Notes under the pieces: model-generated | Told to the model about the DNA's origin: nothing | What the model saw: the letters and a program-made list of their open reading frames with translations, nothing else | Database searches by the model: none | Origin: Megalonaias nervosa | Taxonomy: Eukaryota > Mollusca > Bivalvia > Unionida > Unionidae | Assembly (NCBI GenBank): GCA_016617855.1 | Contig: JAECUM010003682.1 | Span: forward strand, 1-64,000 | DNA: 64,000 nucleotides | Direction: 5' to 3' | In this document: piece by piece, positions 1-12,740 of the stretch | Position numbering within the stretch: the stretch's first letter is position 1 | How the letters are laid out: every line of letters starts with the position of its first letter | Made by a program: the position numbers and the translations under genes

Positions 1-330
1 TGTTTTTTTTTTTTTTTTCTTTTTTTTTTTTGTTTATATATACATAGTGTTATGCCCGTTTCTCTGATACATGTATCACGGAAAGAAATAGAGAACACGA
101 AAAAAAATGACATTTGTTTGGGTAGATATTTATTGATTTGTATTATTATTTATTTATGTACAAACGCAGTTTTAAGAAGACGAAGCTTATGGTTAATACA
201 TCGTTTCCTGCCACATGTTTACATCTGAAACCTTATTTGAACATATCATGACACAATTGTAAATATTATATTGGACTCGTTCCTTTCATAGTAAATTTGC
301 AATTAATAACCATTTTATGTTAATTTTGTG

Positions 331-547
331 GTCCAGGGTGGCTTGGTGGTATAAGGCACTCGCCTTAACTGATCACTTACACATCTCACCTCTGTTCGAG
401 CCTTGACTCGCCCAACGTGGGTGTGGGAGAAAGTTTGTTAGTAACTTAACGTGGGAGGATGGTTCTTCCCGGTCTCCACCAAATATACTGGCCGCCATGT
501 ATAAGCCTATCATATGCTTAAAAAATGGTGGTACACCACACAAAATC
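331..547 (+). repeat. tRNA-derived SINE, diverged copy
   Basis: A box-A-like start (GGCTTGGTGGTATAAGGC) and a box-B-like TGTTCGAGCC lie about 40 bp apart. They are followed by a body ending in CTGGCCGCCATGTATAAGCC. The same body recurs at 33568-33838 and 48683-48930, so this is a dispersed SINE family. The short frame at 497-691 falls over its tail and is not a gene. Confidence 0.6.
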
Positions 548-559
548 AATCCAAACTTT

Positions 560-1536
560 GTGGGGCTTTTTAGCAGATGTGAAATGCTAATTTTAGACCA
601 CGCCTATAAGAATAAGGGGCGAAAAGTACTGAAACTCAATACTGTAGTTTGTGGAGTGCCGGTCTCAAACTCAGGGCCGACAATGTTATAATTTTATAAA
701 AGAACTAGGAGAGGCCCGGATGTTTCTTACCACAGGGCCCGTGATCGCTCTCTGCGGCCCTGCGAGTCACACTTGACATATCGACATGTTTTTTGTATAC
801 TCTAGGAAATATAAATCTCTAACATAAACTATTGTTTGCCATCAGCTCACGTCCTGCCTCGTCAATTCATTGGTCTATTCTACAAAACATAATATCTAAA
901 AGCAAACTGAATACGTGCCAGCGGGAGGGAACAAAAGTTTTCATGGACCAAATAGGCTTTGCCTCTGTTTCATGTGCTGGGACAACACCCACACTGATAA
1001 AATAAACTTGTGGATCATCCAGAAGAATGAAAAATTAAAGTATTTGATTCATCAGCAGGATTTAATTATTCGTAAATACGACTTACATATAATCAGCTCT
1101 CAGGCATCATTCACCTTACTACCTAAATGAGTGATGACCGTTTATTATTTGTTTTAAATAATATTTGCTTAAAAAAAAACGATTGCTATATATACGCACG
1201 TTGTTTATGTAAGTAATGGTGATCAGTTTTTGTCTATGCATTGTATCTTGTATCCAGTCAACTTTTTGTGACATTTCTTGCTAGTCTCCTGTTTTGCATT
1301 TTATTGTTTGATCACTGATAAACGTCTACATGAGAAAAGAAGAAGAAAAAGCATGCAGTTAAATTAGTTCTTAAAAGTGTTAAATAATATACGTATATTT
1401 GTGCGTGAATAAATTTATCATTGATGACACTAATAGACAACATTAAAGCAATTTATGTTATCTACACAAACTTGGACAAAAGTACAATTGTATCTGATGG
1501 CAGTATAGCTAGATCATACTGAATAAAAACTCTGAT
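560..1536. other. intergenic, no gene seen
   Basis: AT-rich sequence with no convincing coding frame, RNA gene or element ends. The 71-codon frame at 915-1130 has no recognisable motif. Confidence 0.5.
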
Positions 1537-2040
1537 TTAAATTCCTAAAGCAGAATGCAACATGATTTGTAATAGATTAGGAACTGTGTGCAACATGAAT
1601 TGCAATAGACTATTGACTTTTTGAAACATGAATTGCAGGTAGATTGCAACGTGAATTTTATAGATTTTGCACTGTTTGCAACATGAATTGCAATAGATTA
1701 TGGACATTTGCAATATGAATTTAAATCGGTTATGGACTTTATGCCACATGAATTCTAGAAAACTTTGAACGTTTTGCAACATGAATTGCAACAGATTATC
1801 GACATTTTGCAACATGAATTGCAATATATTATAGACAATTTGCAACATGAATTGCGAAAGATTATCGACTGAGTACAATATGAATTGTAATAAACTATGG
1901 ACTATTTGCAACATGGATTGCACTAGATTATGGACTTTTTGCAACATGAATTGCATTGGATTATGGACTTTTAGAGCATGAATTGCAATAGACTATGAAC
2001 TTATTGCAACATGAATTGCATTAGATTGTAGACTTTTTGT
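1537..2040. repeat. degenerate minisatellite, about 33-bp unit
   Basis: Imperfect tandem repeat built on GCAACATGAATTGCAATAG followed by a TTATGGACTTT-like half. About 15 diverged copies are present. The minus-strand frame of 139 codons here is only the repeat read as protein. Confidence 0.8.
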
Positions 2041-2255
2041 TAGGGTATCAAAGGTTGCAGTTATTGTGCAAAGACCTACCCAAATAAATGGACTTGAAAA
2101 TCACAAGAATAGATGCCTGTGGAACTATTCAACCAGGTATTAAACCGTGTATTGTTAATCTAAACTGAGCTCGGCAATCACGATTTGCACAAGTAATTTA
2201 AGAATGTTTTCAATACATATTTTAGATGATTTTATCACGTATCTGAATAGTTTTT

Positions 2256-2570
2256 CATTTTATTATCAACCAGCTGGTAACAATTCACTGTACATTACAA
2301 CATTTTATTATCAACCAGCTGGTAACAATTCACTGTACATTACAACATTTTATTATCAACCAGCTGGTAACAATTCACTGTACATTACAACATTTTATTA
2401 TCAACCAGCTGGTAACAATTCACTGTACATTACAACATTTTATTATCAACCAGCTGGTAACAATTCACTGTACATTACAACATTTTATTATCAACCAGCT
2501 GGTAACAATTCACTGTACATTACAACATTTTATTATCAACCAGCTGGTAACAATTCACTGTACATTACAA
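2256..2570. repeat. 45-bp perfect tandem repeat, seven copies
   Basis: Seven virtually identical 45-bp units containing TATTATCAACCAGCTGG. The unit length is a multiple of three, so one frame stays open and gives a 15-residue protein repeat. That open frame follows from the unit length and is not evidence for a gene. The near identity implies recent expansion or homogenisation. Confidence 0.95.
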
Positions 2571-3280
2571 TTCTGCAGTTATTTGTCACGGACATTTGTT
2601 AACATTAAAGTTTATTAAGAAATGCTACGAGAATGCTGCGATGTTTAAATTGTGATTAGTTACATTTAGGTGTAACTACACTATTTCAATGATACGATTA
2701 TTTTATTTCTCATTTTGTATATTATACAGACTCCGGATATGTGTCAAGTTTGCAAATAATGAAAACTGAATTAGTACTGAACAGGAAATCGACATGCGTA
2801 GTGTTCAAAAAGAAACCATTTTCGTTTGTCCTTTTTTTTTTGTTTGTATGACCCTCTCAAATTTGTGTGTGTACTTATCCATTTCTTACAATTATTTGTG
2901 CAAAAAAGACTGCTTAAACTTCATTCAGTATTTTATAGCTTGTTAAACAAAATGCTTAATTTTTCTCCTTGAAATTTGTATTCGTGTGAAAGTAAATTCT
3001 AGGAGTTTTCCATAGTGTTATTTTTTTCTCTGATTGGGCAAGGCTTTCCTCTGTAACATTTTTACACTCAAGCTGTTGACTATTTTCTTTTGTCTTTCCT
3101 GTACTTTTTAGTGTTAAATTCATGTATCCTTCTAAGATGTTTGCTTGTAATGAATACATGTTCCATGTCTAGCGAGAACACTGCTCAGACATTCTGCCTC
3201 TTTAAGTACGTAACAAGTAAGAATCTAAAACTCACTTGGGCACTCAAGTCACTAAAGTCAATAATAGGCAGTAAATATTA

Positions 3281-3480
3281 CTTTTAGGTATTCACTTTCA
3301 AGTACTAAAAGTTACCTTTAGGTATTCACTTTCAAGTACTAAAAGTTACCTTTAGGTATTCACTTTCAAGTACTAAAAGTTACTTTTAGGTATTCACTTT
3401 CAAGTAGTAAAGTTACTTTTAGGTATTCACTTTCAAGAACTAAAAGTCACTTTTAGCTATTCACTTTCAACTACTTCAAG
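3281..3480. repeat. about 36-bp tandem repeat
   Basis: About five to six imperfect copies of a unit containing TTTTAGGTATTCACTTTCAA, decaying toward the right end. Confidence 0.85.
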
Positions 3481-3535
3481 TTTCCTTTTGGTAAACATTT
3501 TAGGTCACTAACTTGTTAAATGTTGATCATTCGAA

Positions 3536-3802
3536 ATGTTTTCCGGTACAGAAAGAACTCTCGACAGTACCGACGAATATGACATATTGTTCAACAACAG
3601 CATCAAATTGGCTCGTAGATGGTGCAATGAATATAAATTTCCACACGGATTCTTGAAAATAAAATACGAATGGATGATATGTACAAAATGTACAAATAAT
3701 CAAAATGATCAGAGTACCCAGATAAAAAGAACATCCTTCAATGCAAATGTGGACGAATTGTACAGATTTATGTATTTAAAAAATGGATGTACAAGAAATT
3801 GA
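3536..3802 (+). pseudogene. 88-codon orphan frame, unrecognised
   Basis: An ATG-started frame with a balanced composition and one CxxC pair (CTKC). The downstream 3.8-5.6 kb holds further short frames with many stops that look like decayed coding sequence. I recognise no family. An old mobile or viral remnant is possible, by analogy with elements elsewhere in the window, but nothing proves it. Confidence 0.25.
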
Positions 3803-6650
3803 TTTATGGACTATTTCATAAAGGAGTTCCTGAATAACATGGCTGAAAGGTTGACCATTTATCAATATAAATTATAGGTATTTTTTTAAGAGGAATAATA
3901 CGATTAAGCGTTTGACGAATTCTAACGCACTGCTCTTGAGGAATTTTCATTTAATAATTCACAGGCTTTAGCAGATAACTATACAACTGAACGTTTCACG
4001 GATTCTGTGGCGAAACAATTAAAGAAATCTTCACTGTAGAAATCAACGACTTCTAAAGAAGACATATGAAAGAAATCTCGACTTTATAAATCAATGGCTT
4101 CTGCCGTACCGATAAGTTCAAATGACTTATGTACACCTGTTGATTCTATGTATACTGAAACACAAAATGGACAGTGTAGATTAACAGGTGATGAGGTTTT
4201 ACATGGAACATCAGTTGATCCCGTACCTTCAAGTTATGTATGATGGAGAACACTATAATCACTATTCACGAGTGGTGTTAACAGGATGTGTAATGAACAT
4301 TGTGTTACGTCTAGGGACTAAAACATAAGTAGCAAGACAAGGTAACCCCGACAAGCATTCAGTTTTTCCAAAAATATAAATTCAAACTCTGAGAGAATTA
4401 AAAATAACTTACAGTGTATGAATTTTTAGAATATCCTAAACTGTACTATCAATTTATAGCTAATCAGAAATTGTCCAGAGGTATTCCGAATGAAAGTTAC
4501 AGTGTGTTTATGTGCTAACATGTTGGCACCACTAAAGAACCACATTTCTAAACCCAAATATCTTTACTTCAGCGTAATCCCGTGAAAGTAGAATATCAAT
4601 GAAAATATTCAAAGTTTCACATAATTCGATAGCATTATTTAAATTAATCAACGAATAAACGCTTGTGATCGCGAGGAAGAAATGTATCATTAGGTGGCAA
4701 TAAAATATGTTTAGAAATAGGTGTAAGCTTAGATATATGAATATCAAAACGACATCTTACATTATGCTTGAATTTTTTCATACACATGGAACATTATTAG
4801 ATCACAAAAGACTATGTTATTCAACAGATAACACGAAAAATATAATACCTAAAGATATCGTAAAAGTGAAGAATTATCATTATCACTTGAATTCGTAATT
4901 TACTGTTACTTTGAATTCGTGTTGATTAAACATGCAAAACATATAATCAAAAACACTCAGAAAAACACCCAAACAGATTCCATCTATCTTTTCTATATAT
5001 CGCAAATATATTCAAAGGAGACAAAGGTAGAGCATGCACAAATGTTGTTTACCAAGAGAAAGATACTGCAAAATAATTTTTCGATATACCATCTCCATTC
5101 AGATATAAAACAATAAAATAGAATTTAATGAAAGCTTTGTTGGAACCTATGAAAGAAAACTGGTCACCGAAGTCTAAAAGTAATTAGATAAGAAAACAAA
5201 GAACAGGAATAAAAGGTAAACTAAAAAAAAAACAGTGGGTGTCCGTCCAGTTGACATTAAAAATATCATAAATAAACACAACTGGGTATCTATGGCTTTT
5301 ATGAGAAAACACTTCGAAAGCAAAATTATTCAGAATGAAGGCACTGAGAAAAATATTTGCTAGTTCATGTTTATACCTAAAAGCTGTATCCTATACTATT
5401 TTGAGTATAGTAAATCAGCGAGATTCTCCAATACTTGCCTGATGCTGACTTACTTGAAATTTTGAAAGAAACAGCTAGAATTTTGTCTGCTGAATACATC
5501 ACGTCTACACCGAATGAAAACAGCAATTGACAGGCTTCATTTTATTAATATGAATGTAATGTTTAAGTAGGGCCGTGTTAAACTCAATGAATGAAGTGGA
5601 TAATCTAACGATCCAACAGAGTTGGGCAGACAACAGATGGCAACCATCAATCATTCGACAACAACATTGTCAGAAAGGTACACGAGCTAGTTAACCCAAC
5701 AATAAAGCCAGAAGGACAAACTGTCAAGAGATGACACAAATGGTTGATAGGATAAGTGACAAAATACATGGACCAAAACAGATCACTGTTATGTAGTGGA
5801 CAAAGTTACATAGGTTTTCATTCTTTATCTTTATTTTAAAACACTCCAATAGATCAATAATTGGCCATCACTCATTTAAGTGGTGTATGATTTTATGGCA
5901 TTCTGGAGTTTTTTTTTTGAAAGATCAAACAAAAAGGTAGAATATATTTAAAAATTTAAAAATTCCTTGCGTACTACAACTCTTAGAGACTTTACTAATG
6001 TTCTTAAACGCAGAGTTTGAAAGTTTTGGGTTATGTCTTTGCACAAATGCTATTTAATGCATTTTTTCTGATTCAGTGAATCAAAAATATTTAGATGTTG
6101 TGAAAAACGTAATCTTCATAAGAAAATTCCTCATTAACGTATTAATAAGTAACAAGAATTTGTGAAATATTTAGCCAACTGTCTAACGGGTTAAGGCATC
6201 TTCTGCTTCTAGAAAATTTCAAAGCAGATTAATATCTGCATAGTCCGTTTGATGAATGCTTTAGTCTATTAATTCATTGCTCATATTCGCATAAATACGT
6301 TGTAATTACTTGGTTATGGTGACTTGTATTGCATAAATGCATTTGAGGGTACACATCTTGTAGATTACACACATGCTGCAGGCCTTTGGCTTACACATAC
6401 AGTTTTCCCACTCTTCCTACAGCACTGATGTAAAAATTAACATGATGTTTCTTGAGAGTTTTCTTACGAGGTCAGATTAGTGCATTATTACTTTATGCAG
6501 ATAACGAAATAAGTTCAAACAAATAATTCCTGTGACTCTCATGACAGGTTTAACTGTGGGCGTATATTAAGTTAGGTAAAATAATTAAGCGATATTAACC
6601 TCATTAGTAGGCCCAAATCTATGTATCATAGAAATGTAAAAACCCAGCAC
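3803..6650. other. AT-rich region with decayed frames
   Basis: Short broken frames are scattered between 3.9 and 5.6 kb and share no motif I can name. From 5.6 to 6.65 kb I see nothing beyond simple AT-rich sequence. Confidence 0.35.
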
Positions 6651-6683
6651 TGTGGCTTTGAAGTTTGATAGCATATTATTGAC

Positions 6684-6742
6684 TGTCTGTCTGTCTGTCT
6701 GTCTCTCTGTCTGTCTCTCTGTCTCTCTCTCTCTCTCTCTGC
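6684..6742. repeat. (TCTG)n/(CT)n microsatellite
   Basis: A run of TCTG repeats passes into a CT dinucleotide run about 200 bp upstream of the first SHFL-like exon. Confidence 0.95.
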
Positions 6743-6943
6743 TGGATAGACTACTTCCGCATGACCATAATTACACATTATTTTCAAGGGGTGTGGTCAT
6801 ATATCCACTGTTGTTTTCATTCTCTTCAGGTTACACATACTGTGAAGCAGTTTTACATCTCAAAGTATCGTATACAAATTTTTTTGTCCTTATAATTTTA
6901 CAATGCAGAACAAACCTATTCTTTCTCTAACTTCCTTTTTTAA

Positions 6944-7082
6944 ATGTCAAATGTTATATCTTGTTATCAGGCCAGGCGACTCCAAGAACTGTTCCGCGGT
7001 CGTTTTTCTGAAAACGATGCTGTGTGCTTGTTCCTACATTGTAACAGAGATCTACAAAATGCCGTTAATTTCGTCTTTGAAG
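6944..7082 (+). CDS. SHFL: SHFL-like gene, first coding exon
   Basis: ATG at 6944 directly follows an in-frame TAA. The frame runs to a GTATGT donor at 7083 and ends in phase 1. An AG at 6969-6970 (TTGTTATCAG) could alternatively make this an internal exon starting at 6971. The product contains RRLQELF..RFS, then a short segment ending VFEG. By recollection of the human protein, this aligns without gaps over about 38 residues with the N-terminal region of SHFL (RRL.E.F.G spacing, final G). The next exon continues in phase. SHFL in vertebrates is a cytoplasmic RNA-binding antiviral protein that blocks -1 ribosomal frameshifting; that role is assumed here, not shown. Confidence 0.72.
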
Positions 7083-8045
7083 GTATGTATCCGTTATTTC
7101 ACTTTTTTGTCTGCTTTCAGAAAGATGGAATCCTCCTGTTGGACAATTAACTTTTAAAAAAAGCGGAGGGAAGGGAGGGATGGAGGTTTCATATTTGCGT
7201 TGTACTTTGACGCGTCAGAGAAAAAGCTTTCTGCCACACAAAAATACTCCAGAAATTATCACAAAGCATCCCAAGATACAAGCATAAGTTATAAATTCCA
7301 TCACCAACCTGGTCAATATTTACATTTGAAAAACATTGACATAATTTTTTTAAATCAAAATATATTTGTGTGAATTTACTTTGATCGTAATGAATGTGAT
7401 CTACTTGTCTGCCACATACGATTCATCTAAGAGACCAAAGTGTCAGCTGCCAGGATGCATGATATATCTCCAGAGATAGTTGGAATCTCCAGCAATATGG
7501 ACTTATTTTTCAAACAGTATCCAACAATGTTGACTTATTTTTGATGTCTCCAGCTCTCCTAATAACATTGAGAGAGTTCTGAAATATTTTTATTCAGTCT
7601 ACACTCAGATTAATCATGAAGATGCTTTATTACTTTTTTGGGTATTCATTTGTTTATTTTTATTTGTATTTTGATTTTATAGCATTTTCGAAGTACGAAA
7701 TGGATTCTTTCTTGGCGGGGCTAGTATAATGTCCCGGATCTAATTAGAATTATATCTAACTTTCTCAATATATAGATGATGTTAGGCTTAACCGCTACAT
7801 GTTTCCCTGCCCGACATAGAGCCTTTGAACGCATAGTTGATACCATTATTTCAATGCTTTATACGATATTTTAAAAAATAAATTTGAAACGTCTCACGCC
7901 AACCCAGTCCCCAAAAACGTACAAAACTTATCCCCCACCAAAATTATACCACGTTAAATTCCACATTCAACAAATACTAGAATAACCTCAATTTTGGCAC
8001 ATCACCCAAAAGAAAAAACAATATTTCCTGGAGTTTAAAACTGAA

Positions 8046-8078
8046 GTGTCTGTGTGTTTGTGTATGTGTGTGTGTGTT

Positions 8079-8114
<36 letters not shown>
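8046..8114. repeat. (TG)n microsatellite
   Basis: An almost uninterrupted TG dinucleotide run. The frame across it is low-complexity and not a gene. Confidence 0.95.
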
Positions 8115-8116
<2 letters not shown>

Positions 8117-8439
8117 TTGGAATTTTAACGTAGCTTTAACAATATTTCAGTCATTTCGCTACGATGTCTGCAGTGTGGCAGTTTATAGTGATGTCTTGCA
8201 CTGCGGCATAATACCGCAGACATGTAGCATGATGTCCCTCCCATTCACATTTATCCTGACACCAGGCCGACCAGTCCTAACACTAAACCTCTTAATGGTG
8301 CTATCATCACACTATTTTACCCATACTTGGGAGACTCGTGGGGGCGGGAGCGTCTTATTCCATCCCGTACGGATCCAATGGACCTGTAGCACTGCCCATA
8401 CTAGTGGATTTCGGCTGTGTTCATCCAGTCTGAAGAAGG

Positions 8440-9240
8440 ATGGGCTCCGCCAGGTTGTATCTTGCCCTTGACACACCACATCAAGACAACGAACAATTCT
8501 TCCATACCGGATCGGTCGCAGACGAGACAACAATTACCGCGCCTTCCGCTGCACGCCAGGACGGAGGTGACAAACATGCTACTGGTGCCCCCACTACTAA
8601 GATCCGTGGGAGAGACAACATTATCATCGGTAGATGGAATGTTAGAACACTGAGGGCTGTGTGAATATTGAAAGAACTTTCACATGAGTTGGAGAGGTAC
8701 AACTGGAACATTATTGGTCCCTGCGAAGTGCGCTGGAAAAACTTTGATGAAATAACAACAGATGAAGGGCATAAGCTCTACTTCAGCGGAAGAGGGGACA
8801 AACAACAATCATGGCATTGGATTTCTTGACCACAAGGGCATTGTGAACAGCATTATGGGTTGCTGCCCAGTCTCATTACCATCCGCCTGAGGGTAATTTC
8901 CCTCAACATCACAATCATACAGGCCTATGCACCCACATCTTACTATGATGACGACAAACTGGAGAATTTTTATAACCAACTGCAAGATGTCATTGACAAC
9001 TCACCCAAGAAGGACATTCTGTTTGTACAAGGAGACTGGAATGCAAAGGTGGGAGTTGATTCACAGACAAACTGGCAAAGCACCTGTGGACCCTTCTGCA
9101 ATGCAGAAACAAATGAGAGAGGTGACTCAGGCAATTGGAGTTTGCTGCCTACAACAATCTTGTGCTAGCCAACACATTCGGCCCTCACAAAGCATCTAGA
9201 AGATGTACCTGGCACAGTCCAGATGGACAACATCACAACC
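8440..9240 (+). pseudogene. LINE APE-type endonuclease domain
   Basis: Motifs in order are the WNVRTL start, the EVRW segment, the IIQAYAPTS strand and the GDWNAKVG strand, as in the apurinic-endonuclease-like domain of non-LTR elements. Host annotation pipelines often mislabel this domain as craniofacial development protein 2-like. The frame is broken after RTLRAV and again near 8830 and 9166. Confidence 0.8.
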
Positions 9241-9359
9241 AGATTGACTACATCTTGGCGAGAAAAAGATTCTGAACAGGACTGAATATCGCCAGAACAC
9301 GAAGTTTTCCAGAAGCAGATATTGGAAGTGACCGTGATTTATTAATGACAACGTTTCAA

Positions 9360-11433
9360 AAATGATCAAAAAACCTAGCCAACCAAGAATCAGATTTGAC
9401 CTTGAAAAATTGAAAGATCCAAAAGTCGCAGAAGCCTTCCAAGCAATGATAGGTGGCAAATTTGCACCTTCGATAACCCTGGACAGCCAAGACACCGACC
9501 TAGAGTCCTTACCAACCACATTCACCACAGCTGTGACTAGCATAGCTAGCGAGATCATTGGCAAATATCGTCGAACAAAGAAACCTTGGGTCACAACAGA
9601 TGTCCTTGAACTATACGACAAAAGAAGAGAACTGAAAAAGGGAAAATATATCATGAAGTAGCTAGAAAATACAGAGAGATAAACAACATGATCAGGAAAA
9701 GTATGAAAAAGGCAAAAGAATCTTGGATAGAAAGACAATGCTGCAAAATCGATGACAGTCTGAGTAGAAATGACAGCAAAACGGCATATCAGCTGATGAA
9801 AGATCTCACAACCCATAAACAAGGGAAACCTTCCACCATCTAAGACAGATCAGGAAATGCCTCACAGAAGATCAAGAGATTCTCAAGCGATGGACAGAAT
9901 ACTGCTCAGAATTGTACAATCATAAGACGAGGAGATCCAGCAACATTAAATTTCCCTCAGGCAAAAGAAATTGATGACAACCCCATTCTTCGTGAAGAAG
10001 TAGAAATCGCAGTTAGGTCACTAACGAAACGAAAGTCAGTCGGCATTGACAATATAAGAGCAGAGCTCATTCAAGCAGGAGGAGAAGAGATAGTTATATT
10101 CCTAACAACAATCTTCAGCAAGATATGGCAGACAGGAGAATGGCCCACCACATGGACTCAATACTTGGTCATCAAGAAAGGAAACCTACAGCTATGCCAA
10201 AACTACAGAACAATCAGTTTGATCAGTCACCCGAGCAAAGTCATGCTGAAGATAATTCTCAACAGACTAAGGCCTCAAGCAGAGAAAATTATTTCTGTAG
10301 AGCAGGCAGGCTTCCGACCAGGAAGGAGCACCACAGAACAAAGAATCAATCTCAGTCTCCTTTGCGAGAAATACCTTCAGCATCAGCAGAATCTATACCA
10401 CGTCTTTATATATTTCAAAAAGGCCTTTGATAGGGTATGCAGCCTTCTGGGCAACTATAAGGAACTACAACGTCAGCTCAAACCTGGTGCAGGTTATTGA
10501 GCACCTCTATGACAAAGCCATTAGTGCTGTCCTCATCAATGGCAGCAGAGGAGATTGGTTTCGAACAACAGTTGGAATCAGACAGGGTGTATACTGTCAC
10601 CCACACTCTTCAACCTTTTCCTGGAAAGAATCATGGAGGATGCCTTGCATGACCACAAGGGCACTGTCAGCATCGGAGGAAGAACAATCACTAACCTTCG
10701 CTTCGCAGATAACATTGATGGTTTAGAAGGAGATGAAAAAGAACTGGCTGACTTGGTTGAGCGCCTCGACACAACCTCCATAGCATGCGGTATGGAAATT
10801 AGTGCCGAAAAAACCAAACTGATGACAAACGACATCAATGACATCAGTGCAGAAATAAAGGTTAATGGACAGAAGCTGGAAAGATTCATAAACTTCAAGT
10901 ACTTGGGATCAATTATCACAGATGAGGGCTCCAAACCAGAACTAATTTGCAGGAGTGCCCAGACAACAGCAACAATAAAAAGGTTGAGACCAATATGGAA
11001 AGATACCAACATTGCTTTTGGTTCCAAAATAAGGCTTATGCGCTCGATTGTCATATCCATCTTTCTGTATGCTTGTGAAACATGGACGCTCACATCAGAT
11101 CTACAAAGAAGGTGTCAAACTTTCGAAATGAGATTCTACCGCAAGATCTTGGGCATCTCATACATTGACCATGTAACCAACGAAGAAGCCCACACCATGA
11201 TCCAACGATTCATTGGATCCTACAAAGAACTCTTGACCACTGTGAAAAAGCGCAAACTGAAGTGGTACGGTCATGTCTCAAGATCATCGGGACTAACAAA
11301 AACAATCTTGCAAGGGACAGTGCGACGTTGCAAAAGAAGAGGCAGACAGAAAAAGAGGTGGGAAGACAACATTAAGGAGTGGACAGACATGGGATTTGGA
11401 GATTCCCAAAGGGCAGTAGAGAACAGGGAATGA
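9360..11433 (+). pseudogene. LINE reverse transcriptase
   Basis: Reverse-transcriptase blocks are visible in order: a linker rich in Lys/Arg, NYRTISLISHPSKVMLKII, EQAGFRPGRST, the F-KAFDRV block, a VGIRQG-like block, then FADNIDG at about 10702. The last block normally carries two catalytic aspartates; here the second is Asn. A C-terminal segment (KRKLKWYGHVSR...RRRGRQKKRWEDN) is typical of the family. Several frameshifts separate the blocks. Confidence 0.88.
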
Positions 11434-11865
11434 TGGAGAGAATTGGTTGTAAAGTCAACTGTGGTATCCCAACGACCTCTTGGGTTAAGGGATTGGTACT
11501 GCTGCTGCTGATGATGATGATGAAACTAATATTCTGTTTGCACGACTATTCTGTCACAACTGCATTTATCTTCTACCGTTATGGAAATAACAGCTCAAAG
11601 TCAGCAAAAGTGGCATGGTATTACACTAAGTGCTCGCTCTGCATCATCTGCGAAACAGAGACTCCTGGAGAAACCAGCTGCCTATGACAAAGTACTTATC
11701 AGAGAGCGTTGTCACTATGCTGATAAAGACTATTCTGAGAAAAGCAGATGCCTTAATGATGTCACTTTCCATAATATTAAATCAAGACGTGCAAAGTGGT
11801 GAGGTAGAACCAAAGAACGATATGAAATGCAAATGGCCCAGGCATAATTAGTCATTTAAAAAATA

Positions 11866-12115
11866 TAGCACACTACCATTTCAAAGCATAGTGAGTCAGT
11901 TTCAGTACATAGCACACTGTACCATTTCAAGACATAGCAAGTCAATTAAAATTTATCATACTGTCCCATTCACGGCATAATGAGTCAATTTCAATATAAA
12001 GCACACTGTACCATTTCAAGCCATAGTGAGTCAATTTCAATATAAAGCGCACTGTACCATTTCAAGCCATAATGTGTAAATTTAAATATAAAGCACACTG
12101 TACCATTTCAAAGCA
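11866..12115. repeat. about 48-bp tandem repeat
   Basis: Five to six diverged copies of a unit containing AAAGCACACTGTACCATTTC. No gene lies across it. Confidence 0.8.
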
Positions 12116-12444
12116 ATCATTTTACCATCTCATGCATAATCAGTCAGTTCTAAAGCGTATAATTGCTCTTCTCAGTGCAAAGCTCAGTTGTTCTTTATCA
12201 GATAATGAACAGTCACTTTCCTCGTCATGTATTCGTGCTTCTAACAACAGAAACCTGAAGCAAGATTAAAAATTAGGATTCCGATTTTGGTACCACAGAA
12301 TGCATCCCTGGATACAACTCTATTCATTGCCATTATTTCAGACGGCCTGAGCTAAAGTCTGGTTGATTTACATAAATTTTGTTTTCTAGCATGATACATG
12401 ATGTTTGAAAAAGAGTAGTAAAGCAAACGCTTTTTATTCCTCAG

Positions 12445-12485
12445 GAGAACCGGCAGATATAAGGAATGCTATTGGCGGAGGAGAG
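12445..12485 (+). CDS. SHFL: SHFL-like gene, 41-bp microexon
   Basis: A very short exon between TTTTTATTCCTCAG and GTAAGT, both strong splice signals. Its first two bases complete a Gly codon left by the upstream exon. The frame then reads EPADIRNAIGGGE and ends in phase 0, matching the phase-0 start at 41566. Assignment rests on splice signals, phase and position; the peptide itself is too short to identify. Confidence 0.6.
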
Positions 12486-12734
12486 GTAAGTAAAAGAAAC
12501 AAGAGAGGAATTATTCAACCGACCGGCCATTAAATTCATTAATTAAAACCATTCATTTGAAAACAAACACTGTCTTATCTTTAGAGTTGATTTTATCTGA
12601 GTAACTAAGTCTGCAAAGGATAGTTCATCTTTGAGACACTACAGAAATACACAGCACTATGAAATCATGGATTATCAGGTTGTAGAGTATAGCGGTCAAT
12701 AAATTGTTTACATGGGTAACTTTGACCATATAAG

Positions 12735-12740
12735 CATGGG
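12735..12740. other. left 6-bp target duplication CATGGG
   Basis: CATGGG directly precedes the AG-initiated left end of element A and recurs exactly after its right end at 38895. Six-base duplications are the established signature of Maverick/Polinton integration. Confidence 0.88.

Larger units (their letters stand above)
8340..11520 (+). mobile_element. non-LTR retrotransposon (LINE), decayed
   Basis: A 5' endonuclease-like part is followed by a reverse-transcriptase part in the same orientation, then a simple (CTG)/(ATG)-rich 3' tail at 11500-11525, typical of RTE/Jockey-type ends. Multiple stops and frameshifts throughout mean it is dead. It lies inside intron 1 of the SHFL-like gene on the same strand. 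Confidence 0.85.
7083..12444 (+). other. SHFL-like intron 1 with LINE insertion
   Basis: Bounded by a GTATGT donor and a pyrimidine-rich TTTTTATTCCTCAG acceptor. It carries a TG microsatellite, a decayed LINE and a 48-bp tandem repeat. Apart from these, 7083-8045 and 12116-12444 show no gene. Confidence 0.7.

Noticed and set aside
1537..1956. 139-codon minus-strand repeat protein
   Set aside because: It is a degenerate 33-bp minisatellite read in one open frame.
2204..2602. 132-codon frame with a 15-residue repeat
   Set aside because: It results from a 45-bp tandem repeat whose unit is divisible by three; there is no promoter, splice or homology support.
6971..7082. UBA/CUE ubiquitin-binding domain exon
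   Set aside because: The helical pattern looked UBA-like at first. The gap-free match in spacing to the SHFL N-terminus and the phase-compatible downstream SHFL exons explain it better.
9196..9822. 208-codon hydrophobic minus-strand frame
   Set aside because: It is antisense to LINE sequence; its hydrophobicity comes from reading Lys/Glu-rich coding sequence backwards.
10578..11093. 171-codon minus-strand frame
   Set aside because: It is a shadow of the LINE reverse transcriptase.
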